NCBI GenBank assembly: GCA_046297935.1
Contig: JBKBHA010000003.1
Location: 1-64,000, forward strand
DNA: 64,000 nucleotides
Direction: 5' to 3'
Source: CAYMZZ01 sp046297935
GTDB lineage: Bacteria; Bacteroidota; Bacteroidia; Chitinophagales; Chitinophagaceae
Below the pieces are notes generated by a model that was not told the DNA's origin, did no database searches, and worked only from the letters and a program-made list of their open reading frames with translations. This document shows, in pieces, positions 54,901-63,814 of this stretch. The stretch's first letter is position 1. Each line of letters starts with the position of its first letter. The position numbers were made by a program, and so were the translations under genes.

Positions 54901-55204
54901 TATCCTCGAATTCGAAATTCCCTTTATTGAGATACAATTTATTGGAAGCCCTTTTATTTGCTGTGAAATAAATGTCTGGCAAGCCGTCGTTGTTAATATC
55001 GCCAGTAGCAACTCCACCCCCGTTGTAATAATATAAGTAATATAATATGCTAAAGCGCTCGTGCTTCTCGAGGTGGTTGACAAAGTCGATATGAGTATCA
55101 GACGAAGACAATTCTTCGAAAAGCTTGTCGGCTGAACTCTTGCAACCTGCAAGAACGATCAGCACAGGTAACAAGAAGTAATATTTTCTCATTTGCAAGT
55201 TCAT
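51926..55204 (-). CDS. FG-GAP/VCBS repeat protein with ASPIC/UnbV domain (CRTAC1-like lipoprotein)
   Basis: A very large surface lipoprotein of about 1,090 residues. ATG 55204 (MNLQMRKYYFLLPVLIVLAGC) gives lipobox VLAGC; the longer frame only overlaps the cytochrome gene. About 13 calcium-binding blades of the DxNxDGxxD type form two integrin-like propellers (about 50-440 and 620-880). The ASPIC/UnbV segment (FLRIRFKGSNGNTSALGAK, VVWPNQQAQLL, about 500-590) separates them. No catalytic residues are recognisable, so binding or scaffolding is likely. It follows the heptaheme cytochrome by 12 bases and precedes the three GH144-type genes. This pairing inside a PUL has no known function. Confidence 0.9.
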   Translation of the reverse strand: MNLQMRKYYFLLPVLIVLAGCKSSADKLFEELSSSDTHIDFVNHLEKHERFSILYYLYYYNGGGVATGDINNDGLPDIYFTANKRASNKLYLNKGNFEFEDITAVAGVAGTADWCSGVTMADVNGDGWLDIYVSAVSNKYGLKGKNELFINQKNGSFQEMGAAYGLDFAGYTTQAAFFDYDQDGDLDCYLLNQSHHPHANIVDTSFRRRYDSLSGDRLYRNELSNGQLKFTDVSATAGIFQSNLGYGLGLAIADFNNDGWDDIYVGNDFHENDYYYINLGNGRFRESGADHFGHYSRFSMGNDAADFNNDGQLDIVTVDMLPPDEKILKTYGSDENPDIYKHKLARNGYQQQFSRNTLQLNNGSGVSFSDIALQAKVSATDWSWCPLLADFDNDGNKDLFISSGIVKRPVDLDYVKYASDLKLKGMDRTDRFDDEAINAMPDGSSIPFLFRGDGDRNFEDVSKAWGTASLKGYFTGAAYADLDNDGRLDLIINQIEAPAVVLKNKGPQQNFLRIRFKGSNGNTSALGAKAYVFTKDIMQYQQLMATRGFQSSSDQRLHFGLGPNQVVDSVLVVWPNQQAQLLRNVNANQQLDLEPAAADFKFEYASFFPAPAESFESLVAPAWKHQENLFEDFNVQYLIPHAISTRGPKLAVADVNGDGLDDFYACGSKGQPGVLMIQNANGQFSAGSVEAFAPYTVTDQTDALFVDVNNDKAPDLIVVSGGNEEINGSQLLADRLYINDGKGGFTHAKGAFPPLLANKSCVAAADVDGDGDQDLFIGVMADARSYGTPQESYLLINDGKGQFTSAPPGMIGLQELGMVTSAAFADVNGDQMPDLVLAGEWMPVKLFVNQGGKFFAQDLPGSTGLWQSIAIADVNNDLQPDLLLGNWGLNSKLASGKTGPLKLYVKDFDNNGSIDQVMAYRIGDEEYTFLAKDELERQMPVLKKAYLTYGEVAGKSVEYMFYDLFKDYRELKAEQLASSVFINKGNAQFQRNDLPAAIQESPVFSFAPVGSEGLYITGGNFYDVVPYEGRYDARALGAIYVQKSDSMVAATVPLFNSIQGQVRDMRWLRTVNNGRILLVARNNAELLAFKRK

Positions 55205-55215
55205 CGATACGCTGT

Positions 55216-56460
55216 TTATTTTTTGTTGGCCCAGTCTGGCAACCGCGTGGGTATACGAATATGGTGCGAACGCATTTTTGCCGCAGTTGGCACATCTTGC
55301 CCCTGCAATTGCACAGCCACTGACCTTGACGGCTCCAGTTCCATATGGCAATCTATGCATTTCTGTTCCAGCATCTCTTTAGAAATTCCTTTAAATCCAC
55401 AAGAAGATTGTTTATCGCCCTGGTGACAGGTTTGGCATCGCTGTGAAATGATAGCGAGCTGACCACGCTCATTCTTGTGCGGGTCATGGCAGCTGTTGCA
55501 GGTCATACTGCTTTGTGTGAAACAACGGCTGGCAGCCAGGAGGCCTAACTGGTTTCCGTGCACATCCATCGCCAAAGGATTCGTTACAATGGAATCCATG
55601 TTGAAATGGGCGGTCAACAAATCGCCTGTTTTAAAACTGAAAGCAGTTTCGCGTGCGTCAAGTTTGCCGCCATGACAGAGTCCGCAGAGATCCAGTTGTT
55701 GTTGTCGGGTAAACAGCGCGGGATTTACTATAAACCGCCCGTTGCTGTCTGAATTATTTTTTGTGTGCCATGCTACGTGTTTGTCGGCAGGGCCATGGCA
55801 TTTTTCGCAGGAGATGGTTAGTACAAAAGAGCTGCTTTTGTACGATTCCGGCTGTATTCCTGGTGCAGAAACTACTTCAGCATGGGTGATATGACATTCT
55901 AAGCATCGCGCCGTGATGGGTCGGTTAAAAACGGCTTTGCCGGGGAAGCCAGGGCTGTTTGACCATTGATGTTCTGGTGTAAACCAGGTGATAGGAAGTT
56001 GAAAAAGCCGGTCGCCCTGCCAGCTGGCAAAGCTCTGGCCTTTGGTTCCGGAGCCAAATACCAGGTCCATAGGGCGTCTTTCGCGGGCATCGCCAAGGAT
56101 ATAGGCCGTTTGAAAAATGGAGTCCCCTATCTTCTCCATGCGCATTTCAAGGCGTGGGCTGAATCGAAAACTGTTTTTTCCGGGCTGCAGTGTGCCAAGT
56201 ATAGTGCTATCATTGCCCCAGGCGGAACTATGGTGATGTGCTGTTTGAAAATGCTGTTCCACCTGTAGAGCGTGGCAGGATCGGCAGGTCTCGTCGCCCA
56301 CATATACAGTTCCCATTTCCTTTTCCTGCAACTCGTTTGAGGAGTCTGCCTTATCGCCGGCACCAACACATCTTGTTAGCAAGGCAACAAACACCGCCAT
56401 CAGCATGGCAATCCACACTGTAGGTCGGGCAAGATCATATAAATTGGAAAAACGAATCAC
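55216..56460 (-). CDS. Heptaheme c-type cytochrome
   Basis: A 414-residue membrane-anchored or exported multiheme cytochrome with seven CXXCH sites: CRSCH, CLECH, CEKCH, CGLCH, CNSCH, CQTCH and CIDCH. The start is GTG 56460 and the N-terminus (PTVWIAMLMAVFVALLT) is hydrophobic. The heme sites fall in two groups, one near residue 60 and six between about 187 and 375, as in cytochrome c554-like folds. It should carry electrons in the periplasm or at the surface. It is transcribed with the ASPIC protein and GH144-type genes, after a terminator that separates it from SusCD-LamG. Its redox partner is unknown. Confidence 0.9.
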   Translation of the reverse strand: MIRFSNLYDLARPTVWIAMLMAVFVALLTRCVGAGDKADSSNELQEKEMGTVYVGDETCRSCHALQVEQHFQTAHHHSSAWGNDSTILGTLQPGKNSFRFSPRLEMRMEKIGDSIFQTAYILGDARERRPMDLVFGSGTKGQSFASWQGDRLFQLPITWFTPEHQWSNSPGFPGKAVFNRPITARCLECHITHAEVVSAPGIQPESYKSSSFVLTISCEKCHGPADKHVAWHTKNNSDSNGRFIVNPALFTRQQQLDLCGLCHGGKLDARETAFSFKTGDLLTAHFNMDSIVTNPLAMDVHGNQLGLLAASRCFTQSSMTCNSCHDPHKNERGQLAIISQRCQTCHQGDKQSSCGFKGISKEMLEQKCIDCHMELEPSRSVAVQLQGQDVPTAAKMRSHHIRIPTRLPDWANKK

Positions 56461-56504
56461 GTGCTGGCGGCATTGGAATAAATGCCTCGAATGGGTTTAA
56501 AAAA

Positions 56505-56537
56505 CAAGGGGCTGCACGGTTGAGTTACAGCCCCTTG
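56505..56537 (-). terminator. Terminator after the LamG gene
   Basis: A 10-bp perfect stem (56505-56514 with 56528-56537) and a 13-base loop are followed on the minus strand by TTTTTT. It splits PUL-B into a SusC-SusD-LamG unit and a cytochrome-ASPIC-GH144 unit. Confidence 0.85.
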
Positions 56538-56566
56538 AATACCAAAGTATTTTACTCTTATAAAAC

Positions 56567-57415
56567 CTATTTACGGCCGGTAAACAGGGCGCTGACTTCG
56601 GAAGAACTCAGTGCCGTGCTGTACATTCTGAACTGATCAATGTCGCCTTTGAAAGTAGACGACAACCAGTCATCTGTATCGATGCTGCCGCCGGGGCCGG
56701 ATCCAATTCTCATTTCAGAGATATTGTCGTTGGCAATATTGATGTCGCCGTGTGATCCCCAGGTACGGGTTCCACTGTTAGCAACACCATCAATATACAA
56801 CGTCAATGTACTGTTTGAGCTTTCGTAAACAATGGCCACATGGTGCCACTGATTGTCGAGCAAACCGGCAATGGTATTACCACCTTCCCAGGTCATCCAG
56901 GAGTCGGCATTAGTAGCATCAACGATCATCACTTTCACTGCGCAGGCTGCATTGTTGCCTTCCAGGAAAAACAGGAAGTTAGCCCCTGACCAGTGTCCGT
57001 TGTTCGACTTGAAGCTCATCAGATACTCCGGACCATTACCACCAGTGTTGTTCTTTGTTTGACCATCACGGCGGTACCAGCAGGAGATTGTGAAGGACTT
57101 GGCCATATTTGCCCAGTCATTAGGCTTGGCATACTTGACATAAGCCTTGTTGGCTCCTTTGATTGCTTTTCCGCTTACACCGTCAATAGATTCCAGCGGA
57201 TTTTCGACCGGGTAAGCTGCACGAATACTGTCAACCGCATTTTTCAGCGGGTTGTCAGTAGTACCATCGAAAGCAGCGTAAAAATTCAACGGTCCGCCTG
57301 GAGGGTTAACATCCTCAGGGTAATCGCCCAATTCGGGTTGGTCCATTTTCTGGCAACCCGCAGAAAGGATCGCCACACATAGCGCTAACAGCGCGTACTT
57401 GCTCATATTTTTCAT
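56567..57415 (-). CDS. LamG-domain lipoprotein (SusE/F-position glycan-binding protein)
   Basis: A 282-residue lipoprotein with lipobox LSAGC and a single concanavalin/LamG fold (about 45-275). Motifs are FTISCWYRRDGQ, WHHVAIVYESSNSTLTLYIDGV and IDQFRMYSTALSSSEV, the common LamG ending. It is encoded immediately after SusD, the place usually held by SusE/F-type surface binding proteins, so it should bind the PUL-B glycan. No catalytic glutamate pair typical of GH16 is seen. Confidence 0.87.
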   Translation of the reverse strand: MKNMSKYALLALCVAILSAGCQKMDQPELGDYPEDVNPPGGPLNFYAAFDGTTDNPLKNAVDSIRAAYPVENPLESIDGVSGKAIKGANKAYVKYAKPNDWANMAKSFTISCWYRRDGQTKNNTGGNGPEYLMSFKSNNGHWSGANFLFFLEGNNAACAVKVMIVDATNADSWMTWEGGNTIAGLLDNQWHHVAIVYESSNSTLTLYIDGVANSGTRTWGSHGDINIANDNISEMRIGSGPGGSIDTDDWLSSTFKGDIDQFRMYSTALSSSEVSALFTGRK

Positions 57416-57441
57416 ACTGCGTGTTTTTTTAAATTAACAAC

Positions 57442-59040
57442 TTATGGCCACTCAGGGTTCTGTGTCAATACGCCTCCACTCAAATTAATTGCCTGTTGAG
57501 GGATTGGGTAGAACCGACAGCGGTTGGTATAACCCAGTGGTCCGAGCTCGGTAACGGCATCGCCCCAGCGTACCAGATCGTAGAATCGGTAACCTTCCAT
57601 AGCAAACTCCCAGCGGCGCTCGTTTTTAATTGCCTGACGCATCTGCGTCTTGCTTACGAATGGCACAAAAGGTACAACGGTTCTGGCGGGCCCAAGGTTG
57701 CCTGATGCGCGATTTCTTATAAGTTCCAGGTTCGCTTCAGCGGTTGCGCCATCGTTCAACTCATTAGCCGCTTCAGCCAGCATCAGGATCACGTCGGCAT
57801 ATCGCAGAATCCGGTGATTGATCCAACCGGCATCACCACCATTGTTGTTGGTGTAACCGGTCCATTGACGCATGGCAGGGCTGTTGCCGGTGTACATTTT
57901 CTTGCTCCAGTAAGGCTGCGCCAAACCACCTTGTCCATCGGGGTTGGTGTACATGGGCAGTGTTGCACCATGACCTCCCTGTGCGGGGCCACCATCCGAT
58001 TCGCCTGAATAAAGAATAGTTTTTCTCTTGCGCGGATCGGTGTCAGGGAAATCGTCCTCGAGTTTTTGGCTCGGTACGTTCCAGCCCCAACCCAGATTCC
58101 ATTCGATAGGTGCACCATTCTGACGAACCTGTTGTGAGGTACCCCAGAAATTACCCTGGTAAAGGGCGCTATTGCTCTGTGCGTTTTCACCTACGTAACA
58201 TTGAGTTTCCCAGATTGATTCGGCGCTGTTTTTACCTGCGCCGTTTACGCCATCAATCCATATCTCAGAAAATTCGTCGAGCAGTCTGTATTGATTCGAA
58301 GCAATTACTTCATTGCAAAGTGCCACCACGCGGGCCCAGTCCTGGCGGAACAGGTAAGTCTGTGCCCAAAGCGTATTAGCAGCGCCACGAGTGAGTCGGC
58401 CGGCAAAGCCTGGACCGTATTCAGAAGTAGTGAGTGGTAAGCTGGCAGCCGCTGCCTGCAGGCAGGAATCAATAAACTGATAAATGAGCGGAATAGGTGA
58501 TTTGTCTTTAATACCCTGTTGCGGTGTAGTGATATTGAAGTTAAACAAAGGCACTTCACCATAGGCTTTCACCAGTTCGAAATAGGAATAAGCCGCAAAG
58601 AAGCAGGCTTCACCCGCGTTTCGAATAGTAGCCGCGTCGGGGTTAGAGATTTTCTTGAATGAATCGATCACAAAGTTGGCCTCGTTGATCATGTAAAAGT
58701 GATCGTTCCAGTAGGTATTGGTTGCCCAATCGTCTTTAGTATACTGGAAGGTTTCAAATTCGGTAATGATCTCGGCACCGTCGTTGGCATCACTGCCTTT
58801 GAGGGCATCGTCGTCGCGAATACTGTGAAAATCGATCCAGGGCAGGGAGCTGAAACCTGCATAGTTTCTCAGCACATTGTACATCCCAAACACCCGGCCT
58901 TCAAGGCCGCCCTGGGTGATATCTGAAAAAGATTGTGTAAGTGGTTTTCTGTCCAGAAACTTCTTACATCCCAAAGAGGTCACCATCAGCGGCAAAGCGA
59001 GCAGCAACCCCCATATCATTCTGCTTTTATATCGTTTCAT
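57442..59040 (-). CDS. SusD-like lipoprotein of PUL-B
   Basis: A 532-residue RagB/SusD family protein from ATG 59040 (MKRYKSRMIWG); the frame opens two codons earlier at TTG. The lipobox is around VTSLGC. Typical marks are LDRKPLTQSFSDITQGG, ACFFAAYSYFELVKAYGEVPLF and the end NERRWEFAMEGYRFYDLVRWG, FYPIPQQAINL, LTQNPEW. It is encoded 20 bases after SusC and would form the lid of the PUL-B transporter. Confidence 0.95.
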   Translation of the reverse strand: MKRYKSRMIWGLLLALPLMVTSLGCKKFLDRKPLTQSFSDITQGGLEGRVFGMYNVLRNYAGFSSLPWIDFHSIRDDDALKGSDANDGAEIITEFETFQYTKDDWATNTYWNDHFYMINEANFVIDSFKKISNPDAATIRNAGEACFFAAYSYFELVKAYGEVPLFNFNITTPQQGIKDKSPIPLIYQFIDSCLQAAAASLPLTTSEYGPGFAGRLTRGAANTLWAQTYLFRQDWARVVALCNEVIASNQYRLLDEFSEIWIDGVNGAGKNSAESIWETQCYVGENAQSNSALYQGNFWGTSQQVRQNGAPIEWNLGWGWNVPSQKLEDDFPDTDPRKRKTILYSGESDGGPAQGGHGATLPMYTNPDGQGGLAQPYWSKKMYTGNSPAMRQWTGYTNNNGGDAGWINHRILRYADVILMLAEAANELNDGATAEANLELIRNRASGNLGPARTVVPFVPFVSKTQMRQAIKNERRWEFAMEGYRFYDLVRWGDAVTELGPLGYTNRCRFYPIPQQAINLSGGVLTQNPEWP

Positions 59041-59059
59041 AGTCAAACTAATTTGAAGT

Positions 59060-62000
59060 TTAGAAGGTTACATTCAATCCAAACGTGGTTACCACGGGAA
59101 TAGCTCCACCGGCATTATCGTATCCGAATGCAGTAGCATCGCCACCAAATTCAGGTGTATAACCGATATTGTTCTTCCAGGTTTTCAGGTTTTGGATGTT
59201 TGCGAATACCCGCAGATCGCGCATTTTCAATTTCTTCAATACGTTGCGATCGAAATTGTAGGCGAGCTGAATATTCCGCAAACGGAAGTAACTGCCGTCT
59301 TCGATATTATAAGTAGAGCCATTATAGTTGAAACGATCAGCCTGGCTAACCAGCGGTACCCAGTTAGAAGTACCAGGTCCGTTCCAGCGACCAAGTTTTT
59401 CCTTAGGATAGTTTACCCTTTGGAAAGGCGACTCCAATGAACCCCAGGTGCGGAAAATTTCATTACCATACACACCGTTGAAATCAATACCCAGTGAAAA
59501 GCCCTTATAGGCAGCAGTTACATAACCACCGTAGGTAAAGTCGGGTGTGGGGTTACCGATAAACACGCGATCGTCGGAAGTGATGCGGCCATCGGGACCT
59601 TTTCCATCCGGACCATTGATGTCTTTGAATTTGAAGTCGCCCGGACGATAAGCACCAAGCGAAGATGCTACTGGTGAGGCCAGGATGTCGGCATAGCTCT
59701 GGTAAATACCTTCTACTACATAACCAAAGAATGAACCAATGGGATATCCGGGAGCCGTGCGGCTTTCGGCGCTACCATTGTTCTGGAACAAACGTTGGAG
59801 AATGCCGGTTGGCAAAGCCTCACTCAATTCCAGCACTTTGTTTTTCAGGAAGGTAATGTTACCGCCAACAGTAATGGTCAGGTCGCTACCCACATTCTGT
59901 TTCCACGAAGCCATGAACTCCTGACCACGGTTCAGGATTCGACCACCATTGATGAGCTGGTTAGGCAAACCGATCTGTGCACGGTTCACATAGGTCATCA
60001 GGTTCTTGGTAGTACGATTGAAATAGTTGGCCTCGAAAGTCAGGCGGTTATCAAATGCCGTTGCTTCTACTCCAAACTCGTAGGCAGTGATCGTTTCCCA
60101 CTGCAAGTCCGGGCTGGGCAGGTAAACGGGCTGAGCGGCGTTGTACACGTTGGTACCAAACACAGCGCTGATGCCTGATTGCAACAATGGATAGTAGGGG
60201 TAGTCAAGCGGAGACCCGTTATCGTATGTAGCGGTTTGGTTACCCAAAACGCCCATTGATGATTTTACCTTCAGGAAATTGATCTGCTCCACGTTCGCCA
60301 TAAAGTCTTCACGAGTCATTTCCCAGGCCAGACCTACTGCCCAGAACTGCTGATTGCGGTTTTGTGGCGGGAGGCGGGAAGAAGCATCATTCCTAAATGA
60401 AGCATTCAGGTAATATTTGTTCTTGTAGTTATAGATGGCGCGGCCAAGAAACGAAACGGTTGTGTATTCGTTCTGACTTGAACTTGCGCTGGTGCTGGTA
60501 GGATCCTGGAAACCGTTGTTTACATACCAGAAACGCTCGTCATCAGGGATTGGCAAACCGCCAGCACTTGAAGGATACTGGGCTGCATTACCAAAACGAC
60601 CACGATAGCCATAATAGAAGGTAGTGAAACCGGCTGTAGCAGTAAGGTTGTGATCACCAAATGAATTGCGGTAAGTGACCACATGGTCCTGCTGAAACTT
60701 ACGCCAGTTTTCATCGCCCTCGCTTATGCGAGTCTGTTGGTTGTACAGGAAAGGCTCCAGCGTGCGTGGATTGTAAGCATAGTACAGGGGTAAGTAAGTT
60801 CTCCGGTTGCGGCTGCTGATGTCAGCGTAGATAGTAGACCTTGCCGTGAAATTTTTCAGGAAAGTAACTTCAGCAAACATGCTACCTACGGTGCGATATT
60901 CGATATTGATCGTTTTATCCCACTCATTTTCCAGCACAACCAGCGGGTTAATTACACCCGATGATTGAAGACCCACATCCAGCGCTGAATAGATGTCCAT
61001 ATTCAGACTGTCGCCGCCATATGGATTCTTTACAAAGAAGTTGCGGGTACCGGCAGATACCTGAGGAATTACTTTACGTGCCGCATCCAGCACCCAGGTG
61101 GCATCGTAAGGGTTGTTTTGACGAGAAGCATTGAAATTGATACCAAGTTTGATGTTCTTGTTCACTTTCAATTCATCGTTAAACGAAAGCAGCCATTTCT
61201 GCAGCTTTTCATGACGAACAATACCCTCATCAGAAATATATCCAATACCCAGGTTCAGTTTGTTCTTTTCTGAACTGGATGATACAGACAGGTTGTTCGA
61301 GTTGAAGCGACCAGTGCGTGTTACCGCATCAATCCAATCTGTATTGGCAGTAAGTCCGGTATAATCGTAAGGGGCTGTTACACCGTTGTTGGCGCGTTCT
61401 TCGGCGAAAAGGGTAGCAAATTCATTTGCATCGGCCATCTGAATTTTATCTACCAGCTTCTTCATACCATAGGTGGTATTGAAGTTTACAATCACCTGTC
61501 CGGCTTTCGCTTTTTTGGTAGTAACAGCTATTACACCTGTTGCACCACGCACACCGAAGATGGCCAGTGAAGAAGGGTCCTTCAACACTTCAATCGATTC
61601 GATATCGTTGGGGTTGATGTAATCGATATTGTCCTGGAAAATACCATCAACAATGTAGAGTGGTTGTACTGAACCGATACTTGATGTACCACGAATACGA
61701 ATATCCGGAGCACGTCCGGGAGTACCGTTGTTCACTACTGACAGACCAGCTACACGTCCTTGCAGAGACGCTACAGGGTTGGTATTGGGCTTGTCGGCCA
61801 CATCTTTACCATCCACTTTTACGATAGAACCTGTCAGGTCGCGCTTACTGGCAGTACCATAACCGATTACTACCACCTGGTCCATTACTTTGGTGGAAAC
61901 ATTGAGCTGCACGGTAATGTTGACACGACCACCTAATGCCACTTCCATTTCATCGTAACCGATAGACGAAACCACCAGGGTCACATTTGCATCGGGAACA

Positions 62001-62497
62001 GAGAATGAGAAAGCACCATCGTTGTTGGTAGTGGTACCAATAGTAGTACCTTTTACTACTACGCTGGCTCCGGCCAGGGGCAATCCGCCTTCGCCAGTTA
62101 CCACACCGCGTACAACTACATCTACCCGCTCAATAGCGCTGGGGTTCTCCTTGATCACGATCAGGTTGTTCCCCATGGCCTGATAGAGCAGGCTGGTCTT
62201 TTGTAAAATCACATCCAATACTTCTGTCAGCTCGGCATTCTTCACGTCGATGCTGATCTTCTCCCGGATGTCGGGGAGATTGTTGTTGTAAAGAAAACGA
62301 TAATTGGTCTGCTTTTCAATGGCGCGAAGTACACCACTGATTTCTGTCTTTTTGGCTTTGAGGTTGATCTTGTCCTGCCCAAAGCCATTGGCTGACACAT
62401 TCAGAGCAAATACTACAGTCAGCAGGGCAGTTAGTCTCATAGCAAGCAGCACTTTGGTTGACAACGGTCTGAACACAGCCGTTAGAAAACTTTTCAT
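59060..62497 (-). CDS. SusC-like TonB-dependent transporter of PUL-B with STN domain
   Basis: A 1,145-residue SusC/RagA porin. Signal peptide, STN domain (DKINLKAKKTEISGVLRAIEKQTNYRF, about 42-115), carboxypeptidase-regulatory-like domain (about 127-205), plug (VVIGYGTASKRDLTGSIVKV, then FGVRGATGVIAVTTKKAKAG) and barrel with terminus TFGLNVTF. The plug has FGVRGATG where most SusC proteins have YGSRAANG, a mild variation. The FecR gene lies 130 bases upstream, with a conserved-type hairpin between them. It should import oligosaccharides and signal through FecR. Confidence 0.95.
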   Translation of the reverse strand: MKSFLTAVFRPLSTKVLLAMRLTALLTVVFALNVSANGFGQDKINLKAKKTEISGVLRAIEKQTNYRFLYNNNLPDIREKISIDVKNAELTEVLDVILQKTSLLYQAMGNNLIVIKENPSAIERVDVVVRGVVTGEGGLPLAGASVVVKGTTIGTTTNNDGAFSFSVPDANVTLVVSSIGYDEMEVALGGRVNITVQLNVSTKVMDQVVVIGYGTASKRDLTGSIVKVDGKDVADKPNTNPVASLQGRVAGLSVVNNGTPGRAPDIRIRGTSSIGSVQPLYIVDGIFQDNIDYINPNDIESIEVLKDPSSLAIFGVRGATGVIAVTTKKAKAGQVIVNFNTTYGMKKLVDKIQMADANEFATLFAEERANNGVTAPYDYTGLTANTDWIDAVTRTGRFNSNNLSVSSSSEKNKLNLGIGYISDEGIVRHEKLQKWLLSFNDELKVNKNIKLGINFNASRQNNPYDATWVLDAARKVIPQVSAGTRNFFVKNPYGGDSLNMDIYSALDVGLQSSGVINPLVVLENEWDKTINIEYRTVGSMFAEVTFLKNFTARSTIYADISSRNRRTYLPLYYAYNPRTLEPFLYNQQTRISEGDENWRKFQQDHVVTYRNSFGDHNLTATAGFTTFYYGYRGRFGNAAQYPSSAGGLPIPDDERFWYVNNGFQDPTSTSASSSQNEYTTVSFLGRAIYNYKNKYYLNASFRNDASSRLPPQNRNQQFWAVGLAWEMTREDFMANVEQINFLKVKSSMGVLGNQTATYDNGSPLDYPYYPLLQSGISAVFGTNVYNAAQPVYLPSPDLQWETITAYEFGVEATAFDNRLTFEANYFNRTTKNLMTYVNRAQIGLPNQLINGGRILNRGQEFMASWKQNVGSDLTITVGGNITFLKNKVLELSEALPTGILQRLFQNNGSAESRTAPGYPIGSFFGYVVEGIYQSYADILASPVASSLGAYRPGDFKFKDINGPDGKGPDGRITSDDRVFIGNPTPDFTYGGYVTAAYKGFSLGIDFNGVYGNEIFRTWGSLESPFQRVNYPKEKLGRWNGPGTSNWVPLVSQADRFNYNGSTYNIEDGSYFRLRNIQLAYNFDRNVLKKLKMRDLRVFANIQNLKTWKNNIGYTPEFGGDATAFGYDNAGGAIPVVTTFGLNVTF

Positions 62498-62573
62498 ACT
62501 TTTAGCGTATTAAGGGTTAAACAATCCATCCCCTACGGGGTGGGTCATCGGTTTTCGTTTAGCCTTCCATTTC

Positions 62574-62599
62574 GCGGGGGATGCTGCAACATCCTCCGC
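62574..62599 (-). other. Hairpin in the FecR-SusC gap of PUL-B
   Basis: A 10-bp stem (62574-62583 with 62590-62599) with one C-A mismatch on the RNA strand and a six-base loop. It is placed about 77 bases before SusC, close to the distance seen in PUL-A, and has the same GCGG/CCGC ends. A smaller CCCC-GTA-GGGG stem follows nearer the start codon (62529-62540). Confidence 0.5.
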
Positions 62600-62626
62600 T
62601 TTATTTTAGCTCATTTGGGGTGCAGA

Positions 62627-63754
62627 TTATTTAGGTGATCCAATAGAAATAACATTGTTATTTATTTTGTAATTGAAATATGGTACCGCCAGCCTGAGGG
62701 CTGCAAACGCTTCAGTTACCGATTCCTTTTCAAACGAACCGTTGAAGTTGAGGCGTTTTACGTTTTCGTCTGTGAATTCGATCTTAACATCGTACCAGCG
62801 CTCAAGCTTGGGTGCCAGTTCCTCAAAACTGTCGCCACGAAACTCAAGGCGGCTAAACAGCCAGGCGGTTTCAAATCGTTCGTTTTCTTTCTTGGTGCTG
62901 TCGATCGGAGAAATGATGAAATCGGTAAAGTTGACACCCGAAGCCGGCTTAATATCTTCAGACAGGCGGCCGGGGCTGGCTGCTGCTTCCTTCGGTAAAA
63001 TCAATTTCTGATTGGGACGAAGATCAATAGGTTTATTATTGGGCTCCTCGCTTCTATATACCTGTACTCGTCCGTGGTATAAAGTGGTTTCCACCGTTTT
63101 GTCTTCGGGATACGATTTCACGTTGAAAGTGGTTCCCAATACACGGATATCGATACCATCAGTATGAACGATGAAAGGTTTGCCCTCTTTTTTGACAACA
63201 TCAAAATAGCCCTCACCTTCCAGTCGCACTTCACGAGTGGCCCCTTCAAAATTGTTGATATAGTGCAGGGAAGAGCCGGCATTTAACCAAACAGTAGTGC
63301 CATCGGGAAGCATGGAGCGGGTGCGGCTCCCTTTTTGGGCAACCAGCGCTTCTTTTGCCGGACTTTCATTGCCGTCAGAAGCGCCATAGGTGCTGCGTTG
63401 GGTCCACCAGATACCGAGCGAAAGCACGGCGATTACACTGGCTGCAGCTACCCAGTTGCGGCGGCGGCGGCGGCGGGCAGCATCATCAATCATGCTAATT
63501 ACATCTTCTGCCTCCTGAGCGGGCGAAGCTTCCTGAGCCGATCTGCTGATGATTTTTTGAACCGAGGTCTGGGCATGAACTTCGTCGTCGAGAAGTGATT
63601 TTCGCTCCTGCCAAACCCGTGTGAGAAGGTCGAATTGTTGCTGCAGCATGGGATCCTCCTGCAGAATTGCAGTTAGTTCCTCCCTTTCCGAAGCCGTAGC
63701 TTCGAGGTTAAGAACCCGGGCCATTAATTGCCAGATGCGGTCAGAATAATTCAT
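62627..63754 (-). CDS. FecR-type anti-sigma factor of PUL-B
   Basis: A 375-residue membrane regulator. Cytoplasmic N-terminus about 1-98, a membrane helix after a run of arginines (RRRRRRN then WVAAASVIAVLSLGIWW, about 99-117), periplasmic FecR domain (KGSRTRSMLPDGTTVWLNAGSSLHY, about 140-245) and a C-terminal DUF4974 (FEELAPKLERWYDVKIEF). It pairs with the partial sigma gene at the right end and the STN-SusC downstream. No ordinary terminator is seen between it and SusC. Confidence 0.93.
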   Translation of the reverse strand: MNYSDRIWQLMARVLNLEATASEREELTAILQEDPMLQQQFDLLTRVWQERKSLLDDEVHAQTSVQKIISRSAQEASPAQEAEDVISMIDDAARRRRRRNWVAAASVIAVLSLGIWWTQRSTYGASDGNESPAKEALVAQKGSRTRSMLPDGTTVWLNAGSSLHYINNFEGATREVRLEGEGYFDVVKKEGKPFIVHTDGIDIRVLGTTFNVKSYPEDKTVETTLYHGRVQVYRSEEPNNKPIDLRPNQKLILPKEAAASPGRLSEDIKPASGVNFTDFIISPIDSTKKENERFETAWLFSRLEFRGDSFEELAPKLERWYDVKIEFTDENVKRLNFNGSFEKESVTEAFAALRLAVPYFNYKINNNVISIGSPK

Positions 63755-63814
63755 GCAGCAAGCTCGCTTGTCCTTTGAAGGACAGAGCTATCTAACCATT
63801 CTACTAAGAATGCC

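Noticed and set aside
55205..55360. N-terminal extension of the FG-GAP/ASPIC protein
   Set aside because: It lies in another frame of the cytochrome gene; the ATG at 55204 gives a proper lipoprotein signal.
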